From positions 1 through 64,000 of the forward strand of contig NZ_JAHLDV010000010.1 of assembly GCF_018861865.1 (NCBI RefSeq): a stretch of DNA of 64,000 bases, written 5' to 3'. A program made the position numbers and the translations under genes. The notes below the pieces were generated by a model that ran no database searches, was not told the DNA's origin, and saw only the letters and a list, made by a program, of their open reading frames with translations. Origin of the DNA: Clostridium frigoris. GTDB taxonomy: Bacteria > Bacillota > Clostridia > Clostridiales > Clostridiaceae. Of this stretch, positions 1-8,845 are shown in pieces (position 1 is the stretch's first letter; each line of letters starts with the position of its first letter).

Positions 1-78
1 ATTCTACAGACTTGTCAAGTGTTTTATGCAAAAAAAATGGGGGAATCAATAAAAATTAATGATACTAAAAATGAGTAA
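1..78 (+). CDS. C-terminal tail of a gene truncated by the window edge
   Basis: The frame is open from base 1 to a TAA at 76-78 and encodes 25 residues ending IKINDTKNE. It lies upstream of, and in the same direction as, the DUF1540 gene. The tail is too short to name a family. It could be chance, since AT-rich sequence can stay open this long, but it is the longest open frame entering from the left edge. Confidence 0.3.
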   Translation: MLQTCQVFYAKKMGESIKINDTKNE

Positions 79-133
79 TCACAGGAACTAGGGAGTTTCC
101 GTGAAATCTCAGATATATTAAGGAGGAGATACC

Positions 134-454
134 ATGCCAAAAATTAACTGCAGTGTTTTAAATTGCTCCCATAATAATGAAACCACATGTTACGCTAATA
201 TCATAAACGTTGGTGGAAAAAATGCTAAAAAAGACTCTGACACTTGTTGCGCTACTTTTTTAGATAGTATCGTCTATAGCGATCTTACAAATATCGTACA
301 TTCTAATAGTAATGGATGCGATGTAATTTCTTGTAATGTAGGTACTTGTATCTATAACTCTAATGAACTGTGTAGTGCTAAATGCATAGAGGTTAATGGT
401 GAAAATGTTAATCTATATTCTGAGACTGACTGCTTAACTTTTAAAACTAAATAA
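134..454 (+). CDS. DUF1540 Cys-rich protein, two domains
   Basis: A 106-residue protein made of two DUF1540 units, at about residues 4-42 and 60-103. Each has the pattern C-x3-NC or C-x3-SC ... C-x-A ... I-x-V-x-G ... T/TD-x-C-x-TF. The regularly spaced cysteines suggest a small metal-binding or disulfide-rich fold; this is inference, as the family has no assigned function. The family is common in clostridia, where members are often small and sporulation- or stress-associated. The start is well supported by an AGGAGGAGA ribosome site 5-6 bases upstream. It appears to be transcribed alone, ending at the hairpin at 477-538. Confidence 0.85.
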   Translation: MPKINCSVLNCSHNNETTCYANIINVGGKNAKKDSDTCCATFLDSIVYSDLTNIVHSNSNGCDVISCNVGTCIYNSNELCSAKCIEVNGENVNLYSETDCLTFKTK

Positions 455-476
455 TTATATAGATTTTACAAAATAA

Positions 477-538
477 GGATACCTTAGTATTTAAAGTGGA
501 CCTTGCGTCAAGGACATTTTAATTAAAGCTAAGGTACC
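477..538. terminator. Long hairpin between convergent genes
   Basis: GGATACCTTAG (477-487) pairs with CTAAGGTACC (529-538) apart from one bulged base, and an inner CCTTG-CGT-CAAGG hairpin sits between the arms. It lies between the ends of two convergent genes (454 and 542) and has a short T run on the plus side, so it probably serves both. Confidence 0.55.
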
Positions 539-541
539 CTT

Positions 542-1222
542 TTAACTATTCCTTAATCCAATTACCTCGCCTATGGTTAGGTAACGCCACGTTCCGCTCT
601 CTATCCCATCAACTTTTATCTCAACAATTCGAACGCGCTCTAGTCTTACAACTGTATATCCGAAAGTTTTACTCATTCTACGGATTTGCTTATTTAATCC
701 TTGAGTTAGAATAATTCGAAAAGTATCCTCTGATATTCTGAAAACTTTGCAAGGCCTTGTGTTAATACCGCAAATTTGTACTCCTTTTGACATACCTTCA
801 ATGAAGCTATTATCATATGACTTATTTACTGTAACTACATATTCTTTCTCATGTTCATTTTTAGATTCTAAAATATTATTTGCGAGCTCTCCATCGTTAG
901 TCATAAGTATTAACCCTTGGGATGATTTATCTAACCTACCAACTGGAAATATATACTCTGGGTAATTCATGAAATCTATTATATTACTAGTTACTGTTTT
1001 TTCTGCAGTGCATGTAATTCCAACGGGTTTATTAAGTGCAATATAAATTTTATCTTTTTCTATTATATTTTTATTATCAAGAAGAATGTTATCCTCTTGC
1101 TCTACCCACTGCCCTGGAGTACAAAGCTCCCCATTTACTATTATTCTATTTTCCTCAATAAGTTTATTTGCTCCAGTTCTTGAACAAATACCATAATTGC
1201 TAAGAAGTTTATTTATTCTCAT
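542..1222 (-). CDS. rluF: 23S rRNA pseudouridine synthase, RluF-like
   Basis: A 226-residue protein of the RsuA/RluB/RluE/RluF family, which isomerises a specific uridine in rRNA to pseudouridine. An N-terminal S4 RNA-binding domain (about residues 1-50, RINKLLSNYGICSR) precedes the catalytic domain. The signature GRLDKSSQGL near residue 97 carries the catalytic aspartate, and LNKQIRRM near residue 177 is the second conserved motif. The sequence around HEKEYVVTV and the later RLERVRI resemble RluF more than RsuA or RluB, so RluF is the best name; the exact target uridine cannot be read from sequence. The gene is monocistronic, with an unusual run of TATA-rich repeats upstream (about 1250-1330). 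Confidence 0.8.
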   Translation of the reverse strand: MRINKLLSNYGICSRTGANKLIEENRIIVNGELCTPGQWVEQEDNILLDNKNIIEKDKIYIALNKPVGITCTAEKTVTSNIIDFMNYPEYIFPVGRLDKSSQGLILMTNDGELANNILESKNEHEKEYVVTVNKSYDNSFIEGMSKGVQICGINTRPCKVFRISEDTFRIILTQGLNKQIRRMSKTFGYTVVRLERVRIVEIKVDGIESGTWRYLTIGEVIGLRNS

Positions 1223-1384
1223 AATAACTCTTTATCCTTTCATCATACAAAATGTAGATATATGTTTACATTTATAGATATATATATCTACATTTGTATA
1301 TATATCTATAAATATACATTTACATTTACAATTTAAGCTTGCTTCTTAAACATTATACATCACAATACCATATCATCTTAAAAA

Positions 1385-1417
1385 AATAACTCATAAGCAA
1401 TCTGCTCATGAGTTATT
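1385..1417 (-). terminator. Terminator of the citrate-to-2-oxoglutarate operon
   Basis: AATAACTCATAAGCA pairs with TGCTCATGAGTTATT, with one mismatch and a small loop. On the minus strand it is followed by a T run. It lies about 30 bases beyond the stop codon of the isocitrate dehydrogenase gene. Confidence 0.8.
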
Positions 1418-1444
1418 ACTAATATATATTAAAATTTACAACTA

Positions 1445-2458
1445 TTATTTAGCTTGTTCTTGCATTTTATCAATTACAACTTGCGTAAACTCGATTGTTC
1501 CAGTGTTACCACCTAAATCGCAAGTTAAATGTTTTCCTTCTTTAAGAACAGCTTCTACAGCTTGTTCTATTTTATCTGCTGCCTTTGCTTCTCCTATGTA
1601 TCTTAGCATCATTACACTAGATAAAATACAAGCAGTTGGGTTTGCTATGTTCTGCCCTGCTATATCTGGAGCAGATCCATGAGCTGGTTCAAACACTGCA
1701 CCTTCTTCGCCAATGTTTGCTCCTGGTACTAACCCTAGACCACCAACTAGACCTGCTGCCATATCAGAGAGTATATCCCCGTATAGATTAGGCATAACAA
1801 GCACATCATATTTCTCTGGATTCATAACAAGTTTCATGCTCATGGCATCAACTATAACATCTCCAAAGGCTATATCTTTGTGATTCGCTGCGATATTTCT
1901 TGCACATCTTAAAAATAATCCATCAGAAAGTTTCATAATATTTGCTTTATGAACAGCTATAACTTCTTTTCTATTTTGCTCTTTTGCTATTTTAAAAGCA
2001 TATTCTACAATTCTATCACTAGCTTTTTTGCTTATTATCTTTATACTCTCAGCAATATCGTCTGTAATCATATGCTCAATACCTGCATATAAATCCTCAC
2101 TGTTTTCTCTTACTATTATTAGGTCTACATTCTCAAATCTTGAAGGAACGCCTTCAAATGTCCTTATAGGCCTAATATTAGCATAAAGATTTAGTTCCTG
2201 TCTTAGTGTAACATTAACACTTTTAAATCCTTTGCCTACAGGTGTAGTTACAGGTCCTTTAAGCGCAACTTTATTCTTTTTAATGCTTTCTAACACATAA
2301 GGAGGCATAGGGGTACCAAACTCTTCTATAACTTCTGCACCCATACGTACAGTTTCCCAATTAATGCAAACTCCACTTTTTTCTAGTATTTTAACCGTAG
2401 CTGTTGTTACTTCTGGTCCAATTCCGTCTCCTGGTATAAGTGTAATATTATGTTTCAT
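1445..2458 (-). CDS. NAD-type isocitrate dehydrogenase (IDH/IPMDH family)
   Basis: A beta-decarboxylating dehydrogenase of about 337 residues that converts isocitrate to 2-oxoglutarate. Near the N-terminus is LIPGDGIGPEV; RQELNLYANIRP and the VRENSEDLYAGIEH segment are typical of NAD-dependent isocitrate rather than isopropylmalate dehydrogenases. The C-terminal half has GDILSDMAAGLVGGLG and EPAHGSAPDIAG, the metal- and cofactor-binding motifs. It is the third gene of an operon with a citrate synthase and an aconitase, which fixes the substrate as isocitrate. I chose the ATG at 2458; a GTG at 2470 would add four residues and overlap the aconitase stop. Homoisocitrate or isopropylmalate activity is less likely given the neighbours. 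Confidence 0.85.
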   Translation of the reverse strand: MKHNITLIPGDGIGPEVTTATVKILEKSGVCINWETVRMGAEVIEEFGTPMPPYVLESIKKNKVALKGPVTTPVGKGFKSVNVTLRQELNLYANIRPIRTFEGVPSRFENVDLIIVRENSEDLYAGIEHMITDDIAESIKIISKKASDRIVEYAFKIAKEQNRKEVIAVHKANIMKLSDGLFLRCARNIAANHKDIAFGDVIVDAMSMKLVMNPEKYDVLVMPNLYGDILSDMAAGLVGGLGLVPGANIGEEGAVFEPAHGSAPDIAGQNIANPTACILSSVMMLRYIGEAKAADKIEQAVEAVLKEGKHLTCDLGGNTGTIEFTQVVIDKMQEQAK

Positions 2459-2462
2459 TCTT

Positions 2463-4397
2463 CTAGGCACCTACCTTTTTCTTATTTTTCATAAGATTTA
2501 TTAATCCACCGTGTATAAGCATCTCTTCTTCTCTTTGAGTTACTTCAGGAAGAGTTTCATACTCGGTTTTTTTTGTTATATTTTTTACAATAACTATACC
2601 TTTTTTTATCTGATTTGCAGCATCTTCAATTACTAATTCATCCATCATATCTATATTTTCATAATCCTTAAAGTCCTTAAATACCAATGGAATTATAGCA
2701 TTATTAATTAAATTGGCTTTATGAATTCTTGCAAAAGATTTTGTAAGAACAACCTTAACGCCTAAATATAGTGGTGCAAGTGCTGCATGTTCACGACTTG
2801 ATCCTTGACCATAGTTTGAACCTGCAACTATTATTCCACCATCATACTTTTTAGCCTTAGCTGGAAATTCTGCATCGCTAGGCGTTAAACAAAACTCTGC
2901 AAGGTATGGAATGTTCGATCTAAATGGAAGTAATTTAGCATTAGATGGCATTATATCATCTGTTGTAATGTTATCCTCTAATTTAGTTAGAACTTTACCT
3001 GTAACGCTTCCTATTAACTCTTTTGCTTTAGGGAATGGTTTTATATTTGGACCTCTTTTAACTACTATATCTTTACCATCTTGTGCTGGGCTTATTATTA
3101 AATTATCATTAATAACAAATTCTTCTGGCATATCCACAATAACTGCTTCTCCAAGTTCTCTAGGATCTGTAATATATCCTGTAAGTGCTGATGCAACTGC
3201 AACTTCTGGGCTTACAATATAAACATTCGCAGATGTTGTACCAGATCTACCTTTGAAGTTTCTATTAAATGTTCTAAGGGATACGGCTCCAGTTGAAGGT
3301 GCTTGACCCATTCCTATACATGGACCACATGCACTTTCGAGTATTCTTGCACCGGCATCAATCATATCTCCAAGTCCACCATTTTTAGATAACATATTTA
3401 AAACTTGTTTTGATCCTGGCGCAATAGCAAGTGACATATCATCCGGTATTGTTTTACCTAAGAGTATTTTAGACACTTTCATCATATCAACATAAGATGA
3501 ATTAGTACAACTTCCTATTAGCACTTGATCTACCTTTATATCCTTTAGTGATGATACAAGAACTACCTTATCTGGACTATGAGGACAAGCAACAAGAGGT
3601 TCTATTTTACTTAAATCTATTTCAACTGTCTCATCATATACTGCTCCATCATCCGCTTTAAGTTCTACGAAATCTTTTTCTCTATGTTGTGCTTTTAAAA
3701 ATTTATATGTTATCTCATCACTAGGGAAGATTGAAGTTGTAGCACCAAGTTCTGCACCCATATTTGTAATAGTTGCCCTATCAGGTACGCTTAGAGTTTT
3801 TAATCCATCTCCTGCATATTCAAATATTTTGTTAACTCCACCCTTAACTGTTAAACGCCTTAATACTTCAAGGATTATATCCTTAGCCGCAACCCAAGGA
3901 CTAAGCTTTCCTGTTAAATTTACTTTAACGATTTTAGGCATTGTTATATAATACTCACCACCACCCATTGCAACAGCTACGTCTAATCCACCTGCTCCAA
4001 TAGCTAGCATTCCAATTCCCCCACCAGTAGGAGTATGACTATCTGAACCAAGTAAAGTCTCTCCTGGAACCCCGAATCTTTCTAAATGGACTTGATGACA
4101 AATACCATTGCCTGGTTTAGAGAAATATATGCCATGTTTTTTTGCAACAGTCTGAATGTATAAATGATCATCTGCATTTTCAGGACCAGTTTGTAAAATA
4201 TTATGATCTATATAAGCAACAGACTTTTTAGTTTGAACTTTATCAATTCCCATAGCTTCAAATTGTAGATAAGCCATCGTGCCTGTAGAATCTTGAGTTA
4301 ATGTTTGATCTATCTTAATTGCAATTTCACTATCTGTAATCATTTCGCCCTTAACCAAATGAGCTTTAATTATTTTTTGCGCAGCAGTATATGCCAT
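2463..4397 (-). CDS. Aconitate hydratase
   Basis: A 644-residue aconitase, which isomerises citrate to isocitrate via cis-aconitate on a 4Fe-4S cluster. The three cluster ligands are visible in VLIGSCTNSSYVD (one cysteine) and ESACGPCIGMGQ (two). The C-terminal swivel domain has the conserved GSNYGQGSSREHAAL motif. Its length and the single-chain large-plus-small domain order fit the shorter bacterial/mitochondrial-like aconitases found in clostridia, not the ~900-residue AcnA. It sits between the Re-citrate-synthase-type gene (52-base gap) and the dehydrogenase (almost overlapping), so the three genes form one operon. The start has a GAGGGA ribosome site. A 3-isopropylmalate dehydratase is unlikely because that enzyme is usually split into LeuC and LeuD. 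Confidence 0.9.
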   Translation of the reverse strand: MAYTAAQKIIKAHLVKGEMITDSEIAIKIDQTLTQDSTGTMAYLQFEAMGIDKVQTKKSVAYIDHNILQTGPENADDHLYIQTVAKKHGIYFSKPGNGICHQVHLERFGVPGETLLGSDSHTPTGGGIGMLAIGAGGLDVAVAMGGGEYYITMPKIVKVNLTGKLSPWVAAKDIILEVLRRLTVKGGVNKIFEYAGDGLKTLSVPDRATITNMGAELGATTSIFPSDEITYKFLKAQHREKDFVELKADDGAVYDETVEIDLSKIEPLVACPHSPDKVVLVSSLKDIKVDQVLIGSCTNSSYVDMMKVSKILLGKTIPDDMSLAIAPGSKQVLNMLSKNGGLGDMIDAGARILESACGPCIGMGQAPSTGAVSLRTFNRNFKGRSGTTSANVYIVSPEVAVASALTGYITDPRELGEAVIVDMPEEFVINDNLIISPAQDGKDIVVKRGPNIKPFPKAKELIGSVTGKVLTKLEDNITTDDIMPSNAKLLPFRSNIPYLAEFCLTPSDAEFPAKAKKYDGGIIVAGSNYGQGSSREHAALAPLYLGVKVVLTKSFARIHKANLINNAIIPLVFKDFKDYENIDMMDELVIEDAANQIKKGIVIVKNITKKTEYETLPEVTQREEEMLIHGGLINLMKNKKKVGA

Positions 4398-4449
4398 GTT
4401 ATCCCTCCATTTTATATATATAAATTTATTCTACAATATTTAACATAGA

Positions 4450-5847
4450 TTAAAACTCTTCAGTGTTATGTTTTTTTGTACTTAACTGTGGAATTATTTT
4501 TCTTGCAATTAGTTCTAATTCTTCACTTTTCATTACAGTGCTTCTTCCAGTCTCATATTGCTTATCTACCCAATCTTTTATAGTATTAATTCTTTCATCT
4601 TTTTTATCAATTTTATCCGAATCTTTTAATCTATAATAAGTATTAACCCAAGCTGCAATGCCTGCATGTCCCGAATGTTCGTTAACTGCCACAACAATTG
4701 GCCTACCTAATATTTTTTCAGTATCGAAAATATTGTATATTTCTTCATCTTTTAATATTCCATCAGCATGAATACCCGCTCTTGTAACATTAAATTCACT
4801 ACCCACATAAGGCGTCCTAGGTGGAATACTATATTTAAACTCGCCTTCAAAGTATTGTCCAATTTCACTTATAAGCTTAAGATTCATATTTTTTACATTT
4901 CCTCTTATTTGACCATATTCTATAATCATTGCTTCAAGTGGACAATTACCTGTTCTCTCACCAATACCAAAAAGTGATGTATTTATTGCAGAACATCCGT
5001 GTAGCCACGCTGTAGTAGCATTTGGAACTACATTATAAAAATCATTATGCCCATGCCATTCAAGATATTCCGAGGGTACTCCACCATACTTTATTAATCC
5101 ATTAATAATTTGTGGTACACTTCTTGGAAGTTCCGTACCAGAGTAAGGCAATCCAAGTCCTAATGTATCACATGCCCTAATCTTTATTTTAATACCAGAT
5201 TCCTTGGATAGTTCCATAAGCCTTTGTACTAGTGGTATAACAAAACCAAAGAAATCAGCTCTAGTTATATCTTCAAGATGACATCTTGGAACTATTCCAT
5301 TTTCTAGCGCTTCTTCTACTAATGAAACATATAAGTCCATGGCCTCTTGTCTTGTTTTATTAAGCTTTTTGAATATATGATAATCAGAACAAGACATAAG
5401 CATTCCCGTTTCCTTAAGTCCCATATCTTTAACAAGTTTAAAATCTTCTTTGTTAGCTCGTATCCATGATGTTACCTCTGGAAACTCATATCCTCTTGCT
5501 AAACATTTTTTAACAGCATTTCTATCCTTCTCAGTATATAAAAAGAATTCTGTTTGTCTAATTATACCCGAATTATTGTCAAGTTTGTGTAAATAATCAA
5601 ATATTTTAACTATTTGCTTTTCAGTGTAAGTATCCATAGACTGTTGACCATCCCTGAATGTAGTATCCGTGATCCATATATCATCAGGTATAGACATTGG
5701 AATCTGCTGACCTCCAAAAACAACCTTCGGAATTTCTGAATATGGGAATATATCTTTAAACAACCTAGGTTGTTTTTCATCAACTAACTTAAAATTGTTT
5801 GTTACAATCTTAGACTCATCATTATTTACTAATTTGAACTTATTCAC
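4450..5847 (-). CDS. Re-citrate synthase (isopropylmalate-synthase family)
   Basis: A 465-residue DRE-TIM metallolyase. The signature DTTFRDGQQSM lies at about residues 61-71, HGHNDFYNVVP supplies the metal-binding histidine pair, and later NVTRAGIHADG and VNEHSGHAG are typical of the family. It lacks the C-terminal LeuA regulatory domain seen in true isopropylmalate synthases. In Clostridium kluyveri a protein of this type was shown to be the Re-face-specific citrate synthase, which condenses acetyl-CoA with oxaloacetate. Here it heads an operon with aconitase and isocitrate dehydrogenase, exactly the genes needed to reach 2-oxoglutarate for glutamate. The start is a GTG preceded by a G-rich ribosome site. 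Homocitrate synthase is the main alternative. Confidence 0.8.
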   Translation of the reverse strand: MNKFKLVNNDESKIVTNNFKLVDEKQPRLFKDIFPYSEIPKVVFGGQQIPMSIPDDIWITDTTFRDGQQSMDTYTEKQIVKIFDYLHKLDNNSGIIRQTEFFLYTEKDRNAVKKCLARGYEFPEVTSWIRANKEDFKLVKDMGLKETGMLMSCSDYHIFKKLNKTRQEAMDLYVSLVEEALENGIVPRCHLEDITRADFFGFVIPLVQRLMELSKESGIKIKIRACDTLGLGLPYSGTELPRSVPQIINGLIKYGGVPSEYLEWHGHNDFYNVVPNATTAWLHGCSAINTSLFGIGERTGNCPLEAMIIEYGQIRGNVKNMNLKLISEIGQYFEGEFKYSIPPRTPYVGSEFNVTRAGIHADGILKDEEIYNIFDTEKILGRPIVVAVNEHSGHAGIAAWVNTYYRLKDSDKIDKKDERINTIKDWVDKQYETGRSTVMKSEELELIARKIIPQLSTKKHNTEEF

Positions 5848-6042
5848 TTATTATCCCCCTTCTTAGTCCTTCCTTATTTGCATCTTTAGCCACTGCATAT
5901 AATTCTAGAGTATATGAATGTACTATGCATTAAAATTTCATTTAATGCTAATTATATAGCTTATGAATAGTTTTGTAAAGATATTTTGCAACATCATAGT
6001 GTATGTCCATCATTTATCAAAATAGTAATTCTTATGAGAATT

Positions 6043-6080
6043 AAAAAAAGAGCATACTCGGGTTTCCCATCGTATGCTCC
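6043..6080 (-). terminator. Terminator of the secreted repeat-protein gene
   Basis: GAGCATAC (6050-6057) pairs with GTATGCTC (6072-6079), with an inner GGG-TTT-CCC. On the minus strand it is followed by seven Ts. It lies about 30 bases past the repeat-protein stop codon. Confidence 0.85.
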
Positions 6081-6110
6081 TACTATATCTAACTTAATTT
6101 TTAAAATAAA

Positions 6111-7289
6111 CTATTTAATTTTTAGACCTACCATATGATTATTAGCACCAGAGTCTACTTTGTCAGCTTGAGCCTGCGTTATAGTTCCAGCATCAACAAG
6201 AGCTTTAAGAGCACTTACATGTGTAGTCTTATTGCTATCCATATATGCTTTGCGCTGTGCATCAGTCATACTTTTAATCTTTTCCCTTTCTGCTGTGTTT
6301 GCAGCTTCCTGAGTAACTATAGCTTCTTTAATTTTATCTGATTGATCCTGAGTTATAGTATTATCAGTTACAAGCTTTGCTAAATTAGTATCTACTTTTG
6401 CTTGCCTTTGAGTATCCATTTGAGCCTTTTCAGCAGCTTTTAGATCATCAACCTTTGCCTGAGTCAATATGTTATTATCAACTAAGTCTTTATATACATC
6501 AGTTTTTATTGTATTATCCGTGGTTTTAGTCTTTTCATATGCTAATACTTTATCGCTTTCACTTTGCGTAATAATATTTGAACTAACACCTAATTTAAGT
6601 GTTGATTCTAGTTTAATTCCACCTTTCATATTTTTCCCACGTTCACCAGGACCACCTTTTGCACCGACAGGTCCAACTTTATCAGCTTGAGCCTGTGTTA
6701 TAGTACCTGCATCTACAAGAGCTTTTAAAGCACTTACGTGAGTAGTCTTGTTACTATCCATATATGCCTTTCTTTCTGCATCAGTCATACTTTTAGTCTT
6801 TTCCCTTTCTACTTTGTTTGTAGCTTCCTGTGTAGCTATAGCAGCTTTAATTTTATCTGATTGATCTTGAGTTATAGTATTATCAGTTACAAGCTTTGCT
6901 AAATTAGTATCTATTTCCGCTTGTCTTTGAGCCTCTCTTTGGACCTGCTCACTAGCTTTTAGTGCATCAGCCTTAGCCTTAGTCAACATGTTATTATCAA
7001 CTAAATCTTTATATATGTCAGTTTTAACTGTTTTATCTATAGTTTTACTATTTTCATATGCTAAAATTTTGTCACTTTCAGTCTGTGTAATAATACCTGT
7101 GCTAACACCCAATTTTAGCGTTGATTCTAATTCAGCTTTAGGTTGCTTAAACTCAGTTTTTGAAGACGCCTTCACATCAGTCTTTGTTGTTGTCGTGCCT
7201 GTTGCAAAAGCCAAACTAACAGAAGATAAAAGCATTCCTCCTGTTATTATTCCTGTTATTATCTTTGTTCTTAAAGTTATACTTTTCAT
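6111..7289 (-). CDS. Secreted protein with two long tandem repeats
   Basis: A 392-residue protein with a clear signal peptide (SITLRTKIITGIITGGMLL, cleavage probably after the ALA-like region near residue 30). The mature part is two near-identical repeats of about 150 residues (about 50-205 and 227-380). Each repeat holds four copies of a short helix-turn-helix-like motif of the type (T/D)-x-x-x-ITQ-x-x-(S/A)DK(I/V), giving eight in all. Between the motifs lies a charged region around AERKAYMDSNKTTHVSALKAL. The motif resembles those of clostridial secreted DUF2680-type proteins, though the family is not certain. No LPXTG anchor or catalytic motif is seen, so it may be a cell-envelope or spore-related structural protein. 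Ribosome site and start are good. Confidence 0.7.
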   Translation of the reverse strand: MKSITLRTKIITGIITGGMLLSSVSLAFATGTTTTKTDVKASSKTEFKQPKAELESTLKLGVSTGIITQTESDKILAYENSKTIDKTVKTDIYKDLVDNNMLTKAKADALKASEQVQREAQRQAEIDTNLAKLVTDNTITQDQSDKIKAAIATQEATNKVEREKTKSMTDAERKAYMDSNKTTHVSALKALVDAGTITQAQADKVGPVGAKGGPGERGKNMKGGIKLESTLKLGVSSNIITQSESDKVLAYEKTKTTDNTIKTDVYKDLVDNNILTQAKVDDLKAAEKAQMDTQRQAKVDTNLAKLVTDNTITQDQSDKIKEAIVTQEAANTAEREKIKSMTDAQRKAYMDSNKTTHVSALKALVDAGTITQAQADKVDSGANNHMVGLKIK

Positions 7290-7412
7290 ATTAATTGCTC
7301 CTCACTAATTTATTTTTTATTAATGACTACACTTTTATTATAGGCACCTGTTATGTCAACAATGTGTCAACAAAATGTTACTTTCATGTGTTTTATGAAT
7401 TTAATGTAAATT

Positions 7413-7464
7413 AAAAGCTCCACCTAAGGTAAAACACCTACTGGCGTTCAACTTTTAGTGGAGC
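7413..7464 (-). terminator. Terminator with the recurrent GCTCCAC hairpin
   Basis: GCTCCAC (from 7417) pairs with GTGGAGC (to 7464). An inner AGGT-AAAAC-ACCT hairpin and a T run on the minus strand complete it. It ends the small gene at 7495-7677. The outer arms match the terminators at 20605, 43544 and 46741. Confidence 0.75.
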
Positions 7465-7494
7465 TTATCAGAATTTTTTATGTTGCTATTTGCT

Positions 7495-7677
7495 TTATTT
7501 TTTATGAATTTTTAAAGCATCAAAGGAATTGTCTTTTTGGAATATAAATGTCGCCCCATATCCATCACGACCTATTACATTCTCATTGCCTTCCTTAAGT
7601 ACAATGCTATTATCTTCATTTGTATATCCTAATTCGAAATCATCCAATAGAATCAATAATTTTTGTTTATCTGTCAT
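7495..7677 (-). CDS. Small hypothetical protein
   Basis: A 60-residue protein, not recognised. It starts MTDKQKLLILLDDFELGY and continues with a glycine-rich turn (GRDGYGATF), which suggests a small alpha/beta fold. A GAGGGG ribosome site lies seven bases before the ATG at 7677; the longer frame from a GTG at 7686 is less likely. No signal peptide or membrane segment. It has its own terminator, which supports it as a real expressed gene. Confidence 0.6.
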   Translation of the reverse strand: MTDKQKLLILLDDFELGYTNEDNSIVLKEGNENVIGRDGYGATFIFQKDNSFDALKIHKK

Positions 7678-7797
7678 TTTTTCCACCCCTCAGCGCTATA
7701 ATATATATTTTATTATACCTTATTGGTATTTATTGTTCAATTAATTGCCAAAATCCAACATGAATATCATTACTGAGGCATCATGTTTAGGTTTAAT

Positions 7798-8736
7798 TTA
7801 CGCTTCTTCAACAAGTAATTTTAATTTTTCTTGTGTTAAAATCAAATTATTTTGTGTATTATTAAATTTTTCTTTCAATGAATCCATTACGCTCTCTACG
7901 TTAGTTGAAACACTCTGTACACCATCCAATGACTCATGAATTCCTGATTGTACAACCCAATCAGATATAAGACCATCGAAAAAATAATCTGCAAATGTTT
8001 CAAAAGACCTTATATTTATATCTATATTCATTGTTAATCTTACATCAGATAATTCATTTTGAAATCGTATCAATGCTCCTTTTACACTATGGGCATATTC
8101 CTTAGCTTGATCAATATGCGAGTGCTTAGCTGCCGTGGCCAGTAGCTCGCCTCCTAGTATGTCCCATGTTCCCCAGTCTTGTGCACTTTCAAGAGAATCT
8201 ATTACGCGTCCCAGTTTAATTTGTACAGCATCGCCCGCCACAATTGCTTCCTTAAGTTCTTTCTTTTGTGTTTTAAAATCAGAGAGGTTGTCTATAAGTT
8301 GAAGCAGCTCTTGAGAATTATCATCATTTAATTGCATTATAATCTCTTCTTTATGCTTTAATACAATTTCATATTCACCTTCTACCCCAGCCAAATCATT
8401 TAATGATGCTTTATATAACGCGAGCTCTCTCTCTAATTCTAAAACTGATTTACAACAATCATCATATTTTAGCATTGCAGAAAGCACCTCCCGCTTCTCC
8501 TTTTCAAGTTGTTCATGTTTACTACCAAGTATTGCATAAAAAAGACTTGTAATCCCTTTTGATTCAAGTCTTTTTACATCATTATCCTCATCTTTAAGGA
8601 TTTTTTTGAGCTGTACCTTCCTATCTGTTTCCTTTTGCAACTCTTCACTGGTCAGATTAACTGAATTTTGAAGTTTTCTTTTTTTAAGCAATTTTTCTTT
8701 TACATTTATAAGTTCCCTATTAAGATCTTCAAACAT
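7798..8736 (-). CDS. Coiled-coil protein of unknown function
   Basis: A 312-residue, highly charged protein that is almost entirely helical. Heptad-like runs of Leu, Lys and Glu cover about residues 1-60, 75-120 and 135-180, and a C-terminal segment around VMDSLKEKFNNTQNNL is also coiled-coil-like. A less charged region near residues 185-225 (DWGTWDILGGELLATAAKH) may be a small globular or membrane-proximal part. No signal peptide or nucleotide-binding motif. The ATG at 8736 has AAAGGAG seven bases upstream; the longer frame starts inside that ribosome site. Function not recognised; a structural or tethering role is only a guess. Confidence 0.65.
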   Translation of the reverse strand: MFEDLNRELINVKEKLLKKRKLQNSVNLTSEELQKETDRKVQLKKILKDEDNDVKRLESKGITSLFYAILGSKHEQLEKEKREVLSAMLKYDDCCKSVLELERELALYKASLNDLAGVEGEYEIVLKHKEEIIMQLNDDNSQELLQLIDNLSDFKTQKKELKEAIVAGDAVQIKLGRVIDSLESAQDWGTWDILGGELLATAAKHSHIDQAKEYAHSVKGALIRFQNELSDVRLTMNIDINIRSFETFADYFFDGLISDWVVQSGIHESLDGVQSVSTNVESVMDSLKEKFNNTQNNLILTQEKLKLLVEEA

Positions 8737-8845
8737 AATAACTTCTCCTTTCATTATGATTTTTTATAAAAAACATATTATTTATTACATATAAGATTAA
8801 TAAATATCAGACTTTACAAAATATTCTTACCTCGAAACTGCTGAT

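Noticed and set aside
2911-3222. 103-residue plus-strand frame
   Set aside because: It is antisense to the conserved aconitase gene and has no ribosome site or family features.
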